A stretch of 64,000 nt of DNA from Clostridium cibarium (GTDB lineage: Bacteria; Bacillota; Clostridia; Clostridiales; Clostridiaceae): contig NZ_JACSRA010000009.1 of assembly GCF_014836335.1 (NCBI RefSeq), positions 62,001-126,000 on the forward strand. The letters run 5' to 3'. The notes beneath the pieces were generated by a model that saw only the letters and a program-made list of their open reading frames with translations, did not search any database and was not told where the DNA came from. The translations under genes and the position numbers were made by a program. Shown piece by piece: positions 52,904-61,813 of the stretch (position 1 is the stretch's first letter; the number at the start of each line of letters is the position of its first letter).

Positions 52904-53911
52904 ATGAATAAAAAAATACCTTTAGTTGTAATTGTAATTTTTTCTACCTTTATTTTTTCTTATAACAAGATATCTAATACGGAAGATAATAAAAAATCTG
53001 ATTTAGTTATTGCTGTTATTTATAAAACTTTAGACGAAACCTGGTTTCAAGAAGAAAGTGAAGCTGCTAAAAATAAAGCTTTAGAAATGGGTGCAAAAGA
53101 TGTAATTACCATAGATGCTAAAATGAACCCTGATGTATATTTATCTGCTTTAGACAACTTAATTACTCAAAAAGTAGATGGTATATTAATATGTATTCCT
53201 GATCAAAAATTAAGTAAAATTACTGTTGATAGATGCAAAAAAGCAAATATTCCTATTATCGCCTGTGATGATCCCCTTACTGATGATAAAGGCAATTATC
53301 TTACTCCTTTCGTCGGAATAGATTCTAATCAAATAGGTCGAGATATGACTAACCTTATGGTAGATTACTTAAAAAATAATAATAAACTTACTGACCCTAA
53401 GTCCTCAGGCCTTCTACTTATGACAATGGATTCAGTTTCTAGTTGCATACCTAGAACTGAAGGGCAATTAAATACATTCAAAGAAAGCTTTCCTGATTTT
53501 CCTAAAGAAAATATTTTTCAATCAGAATATAATGGACAGTCTGAAAAAAGTTTTTATTCTGCAGCCTCCACTATAAACGCTAATAAAAATATAAAAAATT
53601 GGTTTGTCATGTCTGCCAATGAAGCTGGTACAATTGGAGCAATAAAAGCACTTGAACAATCGGGCCTTGCAGAAAGTGCTGTAGTTGTAGGCGTAGGCGG
53701 CTATGTAGCAAAGGACGAATTTCAAAAACAAAACTCCCCTCTTATAGCCTCTGCATATATAAGTGCTACTGAAGTAGGAGAAATTGCTGCTGAAAAACTC
53801 ATTGAAAATCTGTTACTTAATAAAAAAATACCTGATAAATATTTAGTTAATGACAAAATAATTACAAGAGATAACTATCAAGACCAAACCACTTTAATTA
53901 ATGGTCTGTGA
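52904..53911 (+). CDS. Membrane-anchored sugar-binding protein (AraF/type 1 fold), likely co-sensor
   Basis: 335 residues from ATG 52904; an ATG at 52883 overlaps the AAAGGA ribosome site. Hydrophobic anchor at residues 4-20, with no lipobox cysteine. The type 1 periplasmic binding fold follows: LVIAVIYKTLDETWFQEESEAAKNKALEMGAKDV, DGILICIPDQKL, IPIIACDDPL, KNIKNWFVMSANEAGTIGAIKALEQ and a KIITRDNY end. These stretches parallel the L-arabinose-binding protein AraF. No ABC permease or ATPase is beside it. The setting fits a three-component system such as XylFII-LytS-YesN of solventogenic clostridia, with arabinose or a related aldose as ligand. Confidence 0.85.
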   Translation: MNKKIPLVVIVIFSTFIFSYNKISNTEDNKKSDLVIAVIYKTLDETWFQEESEAAKNKALEMGAKDVITIDAKMNPDVYLSALDNLITQKVDGILICIPDQKLSKITVDRCKKANIPIIACDDPLTDDKGNYLTPFVGIDSNQIGRDMTNLMVDYLKNNNKLTDPKSSGLLLMTMDSVSSCIPRTEGQLNTFKESFPDFPKENIFQSEYNGQSEKSFYSAASTINANKNIKNWFVMSANEAGTIGAIKALEQSGLAESAVVVGVGGYVAKDEFQKQNSPLIASAYISATEVGEIAAEKLIENLLLNKKIPDKYLVNDKIITRDNYQDQTTLINGL

Positions 53912-53978
53912 AATTAAAAGGGACATGTATGTATGCTTAAATTTAAAGCTACTAAGAAATTGACTTTACCATTGCTAG

Positions 53979-54012
53979 AAAAAGAGTTCTTATACCAATA
54001 AAAACTCTTTTT
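53979..54012 (+). terminator. Terminator of the sensor unit
   Basis: Stem of 10 bases (aaaaagagtt / aactcttttt), 14-base loop, T-rich tail. About 67 bases past the binding-protein stop. Confidence 0.75.
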
Positions 54013-54074
54013 CTTACTAGGTTTTAAAGTACCATTTAGTATCTCCTTGTTTTCCTTTATGAATGAACTAAAAT

Positions 54075-54986
54075 TTAAACACAACTCTCTTGTACGTCAC
54101 TAGATGATTCCCTAGCATCTTTTTCACTTCTTATATTACAGCCTATAATTGACACCAATATAAGTATTACCCCTATCCATTGCATCCAATTCACGTGCTC
54201 TGATAAAACTAATGATGACATAGTCACAGCCGTTGGAAGCTCAGAAGCAGATAGTATAGTTCCAAGTCCTGGCCCAACATGTGGCATTCCAATTGAGAAT
54301 AAAAGTGGCGGAAGACAAACCCCAAATATTCCCAGTATCAATCCATATTGAGTTAACCCTTTTAGCACAGAAAAGTCTAATAAAAATTTTGGTGGAAACA
54401 ACAAAAATATGACTATTAAAGCACCTGTTGAAATAAGTGCACTTTTTAATACTGGTGGTGTATCTTTCTCAACTGAACTACTAAGAAAAATAAAACCTGT
54501 ATAAGTGAATGAAGCAAGCAATCCCCAAATTGCTCCCTGCCATGAAAAGTTTCCTCCTTTCTGTGAAATAACATTTGCAGCTAAAACAGAACCAATCAGT
54601 ACAATACCTATGGACATAAGTTTTTGTTTACTAGGTTTTTTATTATTAAATATCCAATCAAATATTGTACCAATCCAGACAAATTGAAATAGAAAAATTA
54701 TTGCTAATGAAGCATTGAGTGTTTTTAATGATTGATAATAAAACAAACCTGTTAACCCAAATGGAATTCCAGATAAAACAAGCTTTAAAGTTTGTTTCAA
54801 TGATAATTTTTTCTTTTTTGTAAATAAAGCAACACACCATATAAGCACTGTTCCAAAAAAATATTGTCCTCCTGTTACCTCTGTTGATGAAAAACCTGCT
54901 GAATAAGCAAGCTTTACAAATGTTGATAATATTCCATAACTACATCCGCCTAAAAAAACAACCAATGCATAATGCCATTTTCTCAA
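54075..54986 (-). CDS. EamA/DMT family transporter behind an attenuator-like leader
   Basis: 303 residues from TTG 54986, chosen for AAAGGAGGAGG with a seven-base spacer. An upstream in-frame ATG at 55079 would put the first 31 residues inside the leader terminator, so it is rejected. Ten helices in two EamA halves (FLGGCSYGILSTFVKLAYSAGFSSTEVTGGQYFFGT and GLGTILSASELPTAVTMSSLVLSEHVNWMQWIGVILILVSIIG). It exports or imports an unknown small metabolite. An intrinsic terminator stands 26 bases before its start, so expression is probably controlled by transcript read-through. Confidence 0.86.
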   Translation of the reverse strand: MRKWHYALVVFLGGCSYGILSTFVKLAYSAGFSSTEVTGGQYFFGTVLIWCVALFTKKKKLSLKQTLKLVLSGIPFGLTGLFYYQSLKTLNASLAIIFLFQFVWIGTIFDWIFNNKKPSKQKLMSIGIVLIGSVLAANVISQKGGNFSWQGAIWGLLASFTYTGFIFLSSSVEKDTPPVLKSALISTGALIVIFLLFPPKFLLDFSVLKGLTQYGLILGIFGVCLPPLLFSIGMPHVGPGLGTILSASELPTAVTMSSLVLSEHVNWMQWIGVILILVSIIGCNIRSEKDARESSSDVQESCV

Positions 54987-55011
54987 AATTATTCCTCCTC
55001 CTTTAAAACAC

Positions 55012-55050
55012 AAAAAAGCCACACAATTATCACATTGATAATTGTGTGGC
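55012..55050 (-). promoter_or_regulatory. Leader terminator (attenuator) of the DMT gene
   Basis: Perfect 15-base stem (55018-55032 and 55036-55050), CAT loop, then TTTTTT on the minus strand, in the 5' leader between promoter and ribosome site. Upstream, TGTGG (complement of 55076-55080 region) can pair with CCACA of the stem's 5' arm to form a competing antiterminator. No known riboswitch class was recognised. Confidence 0.72.
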
Positions 55051-55115
55051 GAAAATAGAACTTCTCTAGAAAAATCCACATCCTAAAAAGGTTTTATTAT
55101 TAAATTTTTTATTAA

Positions 55116-55144
55116 AGTATAAAATCATTGCTGTAAATTGTCAA
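55116..55144 (-). promoter_or_regulatory. Sigma-A promoter of the DMT leader
   Basis: Minus strand TTGACA (55144-55139), 17-base spacer, TATACT (55121-55116). A transcript would start near 55109, giving a leader of about 60 bases before the attenuator hairpin. Confidence 0.7.
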
Positions 55145-55246
55145 GTAAAATATATTATGTTTTACATATTAATTTTATTTTCTAATACTATGTTAACTTA
55201 TGTATATGCCTAATTATAAATCATAAAATTATATAAAGCATCTAAA

Positions 55247-55621
55247 TCAACTCTTCTTAAATATGGATTTCACCGCTCGTTTCACTACATCAAAAAAGCT
55301 TAACGAATAAACCATATGATCTGGGTCAACATAATTTCGAATAGCACGAAGTACTTTTTTTGAATCTTTAGAAGCAAAAGTATATGTACCATTTTTCTTC
55401 GTTCGGATTGCATATCGTGGAATCCACTTTCCTTTAAACAATACGGATGCAATGACATAGTCAACCTCTTCCCAAGGAATTTGTATAAACTTACTAATAT
55501 CACGAGAATTATAGAATTCAAAGCCTTTGTCACCAATCATAATTTTGCCATAATCTGAAAAGCCAGTAAAAGCTGTTGCATCAATTGTTAGATCCACCTT
55601 TGTATTGAGTGATTGAACCAT
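55247..55621 (-). CDS. manO: DUF956 protein linked to mannose PTS (ManO)
   Basis: 124 residues, soluble. It matches the DUF956 family: VDLTIDATAFTGFSDYGKIMIGDKGFEFYN, FIQIPWEEVDYVIASVLFKGKWIPRYAIRTKKNGTYTFASKDSKKVLRAIR. Genes of this family follow man PTS genes in lactic acid bacteria and clostridia, and its PH-like fold suggests a regulatory or membrane-associated role that is not defined. It lies 152 bases after the IID gene in the same direction, with a terminator in between, so it is either read through at lower level or separately expressed. Confidence 0.85.
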   Translation of the reverse strand: MVQSLNTKVDLTIDATAFTGFSDYGKIMIGDKGFEFYNSRDISKFIQIPWEEVDYVIASVLFKGKWIPRYAIRTKKNGTYTFASKDSKKVLRAIRNYVDPDHMVYSLSFFDVVKRAVKSIFKKS

Positions 55622-55736
55622 CTAATCTACCTCTTTTCTACTTATACACACATTTATTTTTAATTATATACTTTTATTATATATTCTATATATATTTCTA
55701 TCAATTATTCCAAAGTCCATTAAAAGTGGTTAAAAA

Positions 55737-55761
55737 AGCCCAGGCTATAAAAGCCTAGGCT
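55737..55761 (-). terminator. Terminator between manZ and manO
   Basis: Ten-base stem with one mismatch (agcccaggct / agcctaggct), five-base loop, then TTTTTT on the minus strand. It follows the IID stop by 13 bases. Confidence 0.8.
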
Positions 55762-55773
55762 AAGTAAAAAATA

Positions 55774-56685
55774 TTACATTAAACCGATTAAGTGGAATAC
55801 AATACCAATTACAAATAACCCAAGAATAATAACAATTGGAGATACTTTCTTCTTAAGTAACCACATACAAAGAAGTGTAATTAATAATCCTGCAAGTCCA
55901 GGAATTAATGAATCCAAGTTATTTTGAAGCGTTGTAACCTTAGTATCAGTTAATGACATACCAGATCCTTGTTGTAATAGAGCTTGTTTAACACCTTCTG
56001 CTCCATCAGCAAGTTTGCTCCAATCAATGAATGCACCATCACTTAATTTAACGGATGATACTACTGGCGCAAATTTAACTGATACCCATCTATTAACCAA
56101 TGATCCTAAAATGAACATACCAAGGATGGATGCTCCTTTTGTGATATCTTGTAGTAAACCACCTGATAAATCATCAGTAATACGAGATCCTGCTTTGTAA
56201 CCAAATTCTTGTGTATACCACATAAATGACATACGAATTGCATTCCAAGCAAAGAAATAAATAAGTGGTCCAAGAATGTTACCAGTCATAGCAAGAGAAG
56301 CAGCTAATGCCCCTAAAATTGGTTTAACAGTAAACCAGAAAACTGGATCTCCGATACCAGCTAAAGGTCCCATCATACCAACTTTAACCCCTTGAATAGT
56401 TACATCATCGATTGGTGCACCATTTGCACGTTCTTCTTCTAAAGCCAATGTTACACCAATAATTGGTGAAGCTACATATGGGTGAGTGTTAAAGAACTCT
56501 AAGTGACGTTCTAATGCAGCTGCTCTATCTTCTTTAGTTTTATATAATTTTTTGATTGCGGGAATCATTGCAAATGCCCAACCACCGTTTTGCATTCTTT
56601 CATAGTTCCAAGAACCTTGAAGGAAAAATGAACGGAACCAAACAGAAATACGATCTCTTTTTGTTAATTTTAATTCTTTTGACAT
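55774..56685 (-). CDS. manZ: Mannose-family PTS component IID
   Basis: 303 residues. The IID signature is complete: RSFFLQGSWNYERMQNGGWAFAMIPAIKKLY, HLEFFNTHPYVASPIIGVTLALEEERANG, GMMGPLAGIGDPVFWFTVKPILGALAASLA, with C-terminal helices. It forms the membrane channel with IIC. Third PTS gene, 19 bases after IIC. Phosphorylation passes from the IIAB protein encoded first. Confidence 0.95.
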   Translation of the reverse strand: MSKELKLTKRDRISVWFRSFFLQGSWNYERMQNGGWAFAMIPAIKKLYKTKEDRAAALERHLEFFNTHPYVASPIIGVTLALEEERANGAPIDDVTIQGVKVGMMGPLAGIGDPVFWFTVKPILGALAASLAMTGNILGPLIYFFAWNAIRMSFMWYTQEFGYKAGSRITDDLSGGLLQDITKGASILGMFILGSLVNRWVSVKFAPVVSSVKLSDGAFIDWSKLADGAEGVKQALLQQGSGMSLTDTKVTTLQNNLDSLIPGLAGLLITLLCMWLLKKKVSPIVIILGLFVIGIVFHLIGLM

Positions 56686-56704
56686 TTTCGTTTCCTCTCC
56701 CTTC

Positions 56705-57511
56705 TTAGTAATTATCTATGATATTGCCTAATGGATCTCCTGTATTTGAGCCTCCACCATTGCCTGAGCCACCTTGTTTACCAAGTGCTAAGTAAATAAG
56801 AGCTAATGCTACACCTATTGCACCTAATCCGATAAGTGTAATTTGTGAAACAGTTGCTAATACAAAACCGATTGCAAAGAATGGCCATACTTCTTTTGTA
56901 GCCATCATGTTGATTACCATTGCATAACCAACAGCTACAACCATTCCACCACCAATTGCTAAACCATCTGTTAACCAAGCAGGCATAGAATCAAGTAATG
57001 AACTAATAGGACCAGCGCCAATTGCTAAGATCAATGCTGCTGGAATTGCAATACGTATACCTTGCATACAAATAGCAGCGATTTGCCACATTTCGATAGC
57101 TTTTAGATTTCCTTGTTTAGCAGCAGAATCCATAAAATGTACAAATGCTGTAGCAATAGTACGACAAATAATAGTTAATAATAACCCTGCAACTGCTAGA
57201 GGAACAGCAATAGCGATTGCTGAAGTAACTCCTTCTTTACCTTGTCCTCCAAGAACTAGGATGATTGCAGATGCAACAGATGCTAATGCTGCATCTGGTG
57301 CTACGGCAGCACCTATATTTGCCCAACCTAAGGCAATCATTTGAAGCATACCACCTAAGATTAAGCATGGAACTAAGTTACCTGTAACTAAGCCGATTAA
57401 CGTACAAGCAATTATTGGTTGGTGAAAATGGAATTCATCCAAAATACCTTCTACACCAGCTAGAAATGCTACAATAATGACTAATATTATTTGAATTATA
57501 TTTAAAGTCAC
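56705..57511 (-). CDS. manY: Mannose-family PTS component IIC
   Basis: 268 residues, about seven helices. Typical IIC text: VAFLAGVEGILDEFHFHQPIIACTLIGLVTGN, GGMLQMIALGWANIGAAVAPDAALASVASAIILVLGGQG. It ends in a short glycine-rich tail (GKQGGSGNGGGSNTGDP), somewhat longer than usual. Second gene of the PTS unit. Confidence 0.95.
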   Translation of the reverse strand: MTLNIIQIILVIIVAFLAGVEGILDEFHFHQPIIACTLIGLVTGNLVPCLILGGMLQMIALGWANIGAAVAPDAALASVASAIILVLGGQGKEGVTSAIAIAVPLAVAGLLLTIICRTIATAFVHFMDSAAKQGNLKAIEMWQIAAICMQGIRIAIPAALILAIGAGPISSLLDSMPAWLTDGLAIGGGMVVAVGYAMVINMMATKEVWPFFAIGFVLATVSQITLIGLGAIGVALALIYLALGKQGGSGNGGGSNTGDPLGNIIDNY

Positions 57512-57546
57512 GATTATTAATCCTCCTTTTTATTTAAATTATTAGA

Positions 57547-58524
57547 TTATTTTATTTTATTTAATTCCTCTTGTGCTTTTTTAAGTATTTCGTTCATATT
57601 TCCCTTTGAATCATTTGGTACTTTACGAACATCGAAATTAAGTCCAGATTGTTTAAGCTTATTGAAAGTATCAATATCTTCTTGATTGAAAGCAAGAACT
57701 TTGTTTGGTTGAACTTTACCTATAGAGTGAGCCATCGAACCAACATTAACCGTTTTCAAAGGGACTCCACCTTCTACTGCTCTAAGTACATCTTTTGGAT
57801 TTTCAAAAAGAAGCATTGCACGTTGTCCACCAAAATGTTGATCATCTTTTGCAAGCTTAATCATATGATCAACTGGTACAACATGAGCCTTAACCCCTGG
57901 AGGAGCAGCTTGTGTGATTAAATTCTTACGAAGCTCATCTTTAGCCACCGCATCTGACACTACGATAATTCGTGTAGGATTTACAGTTTTTGTCCAAGCA
58001 GTTGCTACTTGACCATGAAGTAAACGAGAGTCGATTCTAGCTAAAACATATTCAAATGTTCCAGGTGCACCTGCATTAGATTGCCCCGCTGAAGCTACAT
58101 TAGATTTACCAGTATCTACTGGTTCCAATGCCTCAGGCTTAACTTTAACTCCTTCTTTAGCTGAATTTAAAATAAAAGCTGCAATTTCCTGTGCAGATTC
58201 CATTGAAAGACGTGAACCATAAGCTTCAATCAGCATTGGTAAATTCAAACCAGCTACGATTGCCCATTTATCTTTATGTTCTTCAAATAGAGTATTCGCT
58301 TGGTTGAATGGTGTACCACCCCAAAGATCAACTAAAAATAAAACCTCATCTTGGTTGTCAAAGGATGAAATTGCATCTTTCATTTTTGCTTTAATATCAT
58401 CAGGTCCTTCACTAGGCATCAACGTAACAGCTTTTACGTTTTCTTGTTCTCCAAAAATCATTGCTCCAGATTGCAATATGCCTTTAGCAAAGTCTCCATG
58501 ACTAGCAAGAATAATTCCTACCAT
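57547..58524 (-). CDS. manX: Mannose-family PTS component IIAB
   Basis: 325 residues, fused IIA (1-130) and IIB (about 157-325) as in ManX/ManL. IIA phospho-histidine H9 in IILASHGDFAKGILQS; IIB phospho-histidine H170 in LARIDSRLLHGQVATAW. The linker is Ala/Gly/Ser-rich (GKSNVASAGQSNAGAPG). Fused IIAB with a DUF956 gene is characteristic of the glucose/mannose type rather than the separate-domain sorbose or fructose types. Start follows AGGAGGTATAAAA. A 353-base spacer upstream holds its promoter. Confidence 0.95.
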   Translation of the reverse strand: MVGIILASHGDFAKGILQSGAMIFGEQENVKAVTLMPSEGPDDIKAKMKDAISSFDNQDEVLFLVDLWGGTPFNQANTLFEEHKDKWAIVAGLNLPMLIEAYGSRLSMESAQEIAAFILNSAKEGVKVKPEALEPVDTGKSNVASAGQSNAGAPGTFEYVLARIDSRLLHGQVATAWTKTVNPTRIIVVSDAVAKDELRKNLITQAAPPGVKAHVVPVDHMIKLAKDDQHFGGQRAMLLFENPKDVLRAVEGGVPLKTVNVGSMAHSIGKVQPNKVLAFNQEDIDTFNKLKQSGLNFDVRKVPNDSKGNMNEILKKAQEELNKIK

Positions 58525-58877
58525 TTTTATACCTCCTATTTTTTATTTGCTACAAAAACAAAAGGCATAAGCATTCAGAAATAAAACCCAATAATATATG
58601 TTTAAATCTCATTACACTACTTGTACACTAAAATTGAATCATAAAAAAAATATGATGATACCTTGTAAGACTGTACAAAACTTGTAATATAACAAACAAA
58701 TACTAAATTATTTTATTTACCTATGCTTATGCCTGATCGAATCAGTAACACGCTAGATATTATTATTATTTTTATAATATATTCAGGAATCTTTATTAGA
58801 TTCCTTTCTTATGGCTACGTTTTCATAATAACATTCTATTCTCCAATATGCAACATATTTCTTAACTTTTTTTAATT
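58525..58877. promoter_or_regulatory. Upstream region of the mannose PTS
   Basis: 353 bases without a gene. AGGCATAAGCAT (58563-58574) and its exact inverse (58723-58734) could fold into a long leader hairpin. A weak cre-like word TGGCTACGTTTTCA is at 58812-58825 (two mismatches). No sigma-54 (-24/-12) promoter was found, so LevR/ManR control is not supported. Confidence 0.45.
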
Positions 58878-59609
58878 TTATTTTTTAATTCTATTTTTCA
58901 TTGTTTCATCTATTACTATAGTTGCATCTTTATGTAATTTTAACATTGTTGCAGGATTATTTGTTGTAATATTTCCATCTAATAATTCCTTTATAACTTC
59001 TGTTTTATCTTCTCCCTTTACTAACAGTAATACTTTTTTTGCTTTCATTATTTGTCCAATTCCCATAGTTATAGCCCTAGTAGGCACTTCATTTATTGAT
59101 TTAAAAAATCTTGAATTTGCTTCGATAGTACTTTTAGCTAAATTAGTTACATGTGTTTCTGATATCAAAAAATCATCTGGTTCATTAAATGCAATGTGGC
59201 CATTGCTTCCAATTCCGAGAATTTGTATATCAATACCACCTAATTCCTCTATTTTTTCATCATAACTTTTAGTTTCTTTTTCAAGATCTTCTGCTAAGCC
59301 ATTTGGAACAAATGTATTGGCTTTATCTATATTTATGTGATTAAACAAATTGTTATTCATAAAATATCGATAACTTTGAGGATCTTCTTCTCCAAGTCCA
59401 ACGTATTCATCTAAATTTACTGTTTTTATATTACTAAAATCTATTTCTTTATTTTTATTCATTTCTATAAGTTTTTTATACAATCCAATTGGAGTACTTC
59501 CTGTTGCAAGCCCTAAAACAGCATCTGCTTTTTCAGTGATTATATCTTTAAATATTTCAGATACAACAGAGCTCATTTCCTCATAATCTTTAACTACTAG
59601 TAACTTCAT
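58878..59609 (-). CDS. nagB: Glucosamine-6-phosphate deaminase
   Basis: 243 residues, full length for the short Firmicute Nag[18 protein letters not shown] (phosphate-binding loop), [25 protein letters not shown] with D67, and [18 protein letters not shown] around H138 are diagnostic. Converts glucosamine-6-phosphate to fructose-6-phosphate and ammonia in the cytosol. It lies 21 bases downstream of the GntR regulator gene and is divergent from nagA, together forming the amino-sugar unit. The usual Firmicute NagB lacks the long allosteric tail, as here. Confidence 0.96.
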   Translation of the reverse strand: MKLLVVKDYEEMSSVVSEIFKDIITEKADAVLGLATGSTPIGLYKKLIEMNKNKEIDFSNIKTVNLDEYVGLGEEDPQSYRYFMNNNLFNHINIDKANTFVPNGLAEDLEKETKSYDEKIEELGGIDIQILGIGSNGHIAFNEPDDFLISETHVTNLAKSTIEANSRFFKSINEVPTRAITMGIGQIMKAKKVLLLVKGEDKTEVIKELLDGNITTNNPATMLKLHKDATIVIDETMKNRIKK

Positions 59610-59630
59610 TTATAATACTCTCCTTTGTTG

Positions 59631-60356
59631 TTAATTAGTTAAACAAACCCTATACCTATACTTGTCTCCTCTTGCTATAGTTATAGTATATTCAATGATT
59701 CCCTTTTGCTCATATACTATTCTTTCAAATTTTAATCCAGCTTGTCCTTGAGGTATTTTCAAATAAATGCTTTCCAATTTATTTATTAAAACACTCTCAA
59801 TCACTTCCTCTGCTGATGTAATATTTACATTGAAAGTATTCTTTAACAATTCATACAGCGAAAATTTTTCAATCATTTCTTTAGTTAGTTCTTCAAATCT
59901 TTCATATGGCAAATATGTTGTTTCATATATCATCGGGATATCATCTGCAATCCTTATTCTTGAGATCTTAAATACGAGTTCATTTTTTTCTATTTTTAAT
60001 TTTGTAGATATTTCATTACTGGCTTCAATAATCTCAAAGTTTAACAATTTTGAAGTCGGTTTTTTTCCATGCTTTTTCATTTCTTCTGTAAAGGACGAAA
60101 CTTTTATTAAATCTTGTTCTACTACTCTAGGAGATATGAAATTTCCTTTTCCTTGTACTTTATAAATATATTTGTTCTTTTCTAACTCATCTAAAGCTTC
60201 CCTTACAGTTGTCCTACTAACCCCATACTTTTTACAAATTTCTCTTTCAGAATCCAATTTATCATGTTCTTCCATTTCATTTTGTATTTTTTCAATAAGA
60301 ATATTCATTAGCTGAACATATAACGGAATTGTCAACTTCTTATCAATTTCAATCAT
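59631..60356 (-). CDS. nagR: GntR/HutC-family regulator of amino-sugar genes (NagR/YvoA-like)
   Basis: 241 residues. Winged helix-turn-helix (about 5-72): PLYVQLMNILIEKIQNEMEEHDKLDSEREICKKYGVSRTTVREALDELEKNKYIYKVQGKGNFIS. UTRA ligand domain (about 90-238) with KISRIRIADDIPMIYETTYLP. UTRA proteins of this type bind glucosamine-6-phosphate or GlcNAc-6-phosphate. Adjacent to nagB and divergent from nagA, with a strong palindrome near the nagA start, it very likely controls both. Start ATG at 60356 with AGAGGTGC ahead. Confidence 0.9.
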   Translation of the reverse strand: MIEIDKKLTIPLYVQLMNILIEKIQNEMEEHDKLDSEREICKKYGVSRTTVREALDELEKNKYIYKVQGKGNFISPRVVEQDLIKVSSFTEEMKKHGKKPTSKLLNFEIIEASNEISTKLKIEKNELVFKISRIRIADDIPMIYETTYLPYERFEELTKEMIEKFSLYELLKNTFNVNITSAEEVIESVLINKLESIYLKIPQGQAGLKFERIVYEQKGIIEYTITIARGDKYRYRVCLTN

Positions 60357-60577
60357 AAATGCACCTCTTTTAGTTCTAGCAGTTTATGATTATTATACCC
60401 TTACTTAATATAAAATAAAACATGAATTGTTTAATAAAGGAATTCCTTTAACCATACCAGCTATAGAAATTTATACTAAAGTGGTAATTATCACTACAAT
60501 AAAATTATAATTAATTATTATATTTGTGTCAATATGCACTTGAAAATTCCTTTACTAATCATATATACTTAATATAA

Positions 60578-60599
60578 ACAACTGGCAATATCCAGTTGT
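60578..60599 (+). promoter_or_regulatory. Probable NagR operator before nagA
   Basis: Perfect arms ACAACTGG (60578-60585) and CCAGTTGT (60592-60599) around a six-base centre. It ends 34 bases before the nagA start. The rest of the 277-base divergent spacer contains GTGGTAATTATCAC-like symmetry at about 60481 and no other copy. Confidence 0.65.
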
Positions 60600-60633
60600 A
60601 CAACATAAGAAATTACACTTAAAGGAGCATAAT

Positions 60634-61764
60634 ATGATAATAGAAAATTGCAATATTATTTATCTAGATAGAATAGAAAAAGGCTCAATTCTTATAGAAA
60701 ACGGAAAAATTAAAGAAATAAATCCCGCTAAATACCACGATGAAAATACATTAGACGCAAAAGGATTATATGTTTCACCTGGTTTTATTGATGTTCATAT
60801 TCATGGTGCAGGTGGTTATGATACAATGGACGGTACCAGTGAAGCAATCAATACCATTGCTAAAACAATAGTTAAGCATGGAACAACTGCCTTTACCCCT
60901 ACTACTATGACTGTTTCTATAGAAGATATCAGAAAATCATTAGGTGTTATAAAAAGTCTGAAGAAAATTGGTTCTGAAGGAGCACATGTTTTAGGCGTTC
61001 ATTTAGAAGGTCCTTTTGTAAGTCCAAAAGCAATTGGCGCACAAAATCCTAAACATATTCTATCCCCGTCTATTTCAACTTATAAGGGCATAGTAAAAGA
61101 TTATGAAGGTATTATTGTTTCCATAACCCTATCACCAGAAATTGATGGTGCCAAAGAACTTATCAAGTACATATCAGATACCGGAGTTATCTGCTCACTA
61201 GGTCATACAAATGCAACTTACGAAGAAATGATTGCAGCAATAGAGTGTGGCGCTAGTCATTCAACTCATTTATACAATACAATGACACCTTTAAATCATA
61301 GAAATCCAGGAGCTGTAGGGGCTATTTTTGACAGCAATATAACTACAGAAACAATTGCTGATGGAATTCATATTTCATATCCAGCTTTAAGAATTGCATA
61401 TAAGCAAAAGGGGACTGACAATGTGTTGTTAATATCTGATGCTATGATGGCTTGTTGCATGCCAAATGGAGAATATTCATTAGGTGGACAAAAAGTTATA
61501 GTAAACAATGATGAAGCCCGTTTAGAAAATGGAGCTTTAGCAGGTTCTGTACTTACTATTGATAAGGCAGTTAGAAACGTATATAAAAATTCAGACTTAC
61601 CTCTACATGAAATCGTGAAGATGGCTTCATTCAACGGAGCTAGACATTGTAAAGTAGATGATCATAAAGGGCAAATTAAAGAAGGTTATGATGCTGATTT
61701 AATACTATTTGATGATGATATTAATATAAAGAAAGTTTTCATTTTAGGAAAGGAAATATTGTAA
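60634..61764 (+). CDS. nagA: N-acetylglucosamine-6-phosphate deacetylase
   Basis: 376 residues, amidohydrolase fold. Metal and substrate motifs: FIDVHIHGAGGYDTMDG (H55, H57), VHLEGPFVSPKAIGAQNPKHI (E125), SLGHTNATY (H191), STHLYNTMTPL (H212) and LLISDAMMACCMPNGEY (D269). Removes acetate from GlcNAc-6-phosphate, giving the NagB substrate. Monocistronic, divergent from nagR-nagB. Start follows AAAGGAGC. Two adjacent cysteines after the catalytic aspartate (AMMACC) are not usual but tolerable. Confidence 0.96.
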   Translation: MIIENCNIIYLDRIEKGSILIENGKIKEINPAKYHDENTLDAKGLYVSPGFIDVHIHGAGGYDTMDGTSEAINTIAKTIVKHGTTAFTPTTMTVSIEDIRKSLGVIKSLKKIGSEGAHVLGVHLEGPFVSPKAIGAQNPKHILSPSISTYKGIVKDYEGIIVSITLSPEIDGAKELIKYISDTGVICSLGHTNATYEEMIAAIECGASHSTHLYNTMTPLNHRNPGAVGAIFDSNITTETIADGIHISYPALRIAYKQKGTDNVLLISDAMMACCMPNGEYSLGGQKVIVNNDEARLENGALAGSVLTIDKAVRNVYKNSDLPLHEIVKMASFNGARHCKVDDHKGQIKEGYDADLILFDDDINIKKVFILGKEIL

Positions 61765-61813
61765 TACTCAATGAGATAAACCAATACTTCTTTCAATTTA
61801 AGAAAAAACAAAA

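Noticed and set aside
54987-55079. Upstream ATG start for the second DMT transporter
   Set aside because: It would translate through the leader terminator, and the encoded residues are not transporter-like. TTG 54986 has an excellent ribosome site.
55300-55536. Second reading frame within manO
   Set aside because: The DUF956 frame is conserved from end to end; the other has no start signal or recognisable pattern.
58525-58877. Sigma-54 promoter for the mannose PTS
   Set aside because: No TGGCAC-N5-TTGCA-type sequence on either strand and no LevR/ManR gene in the window.
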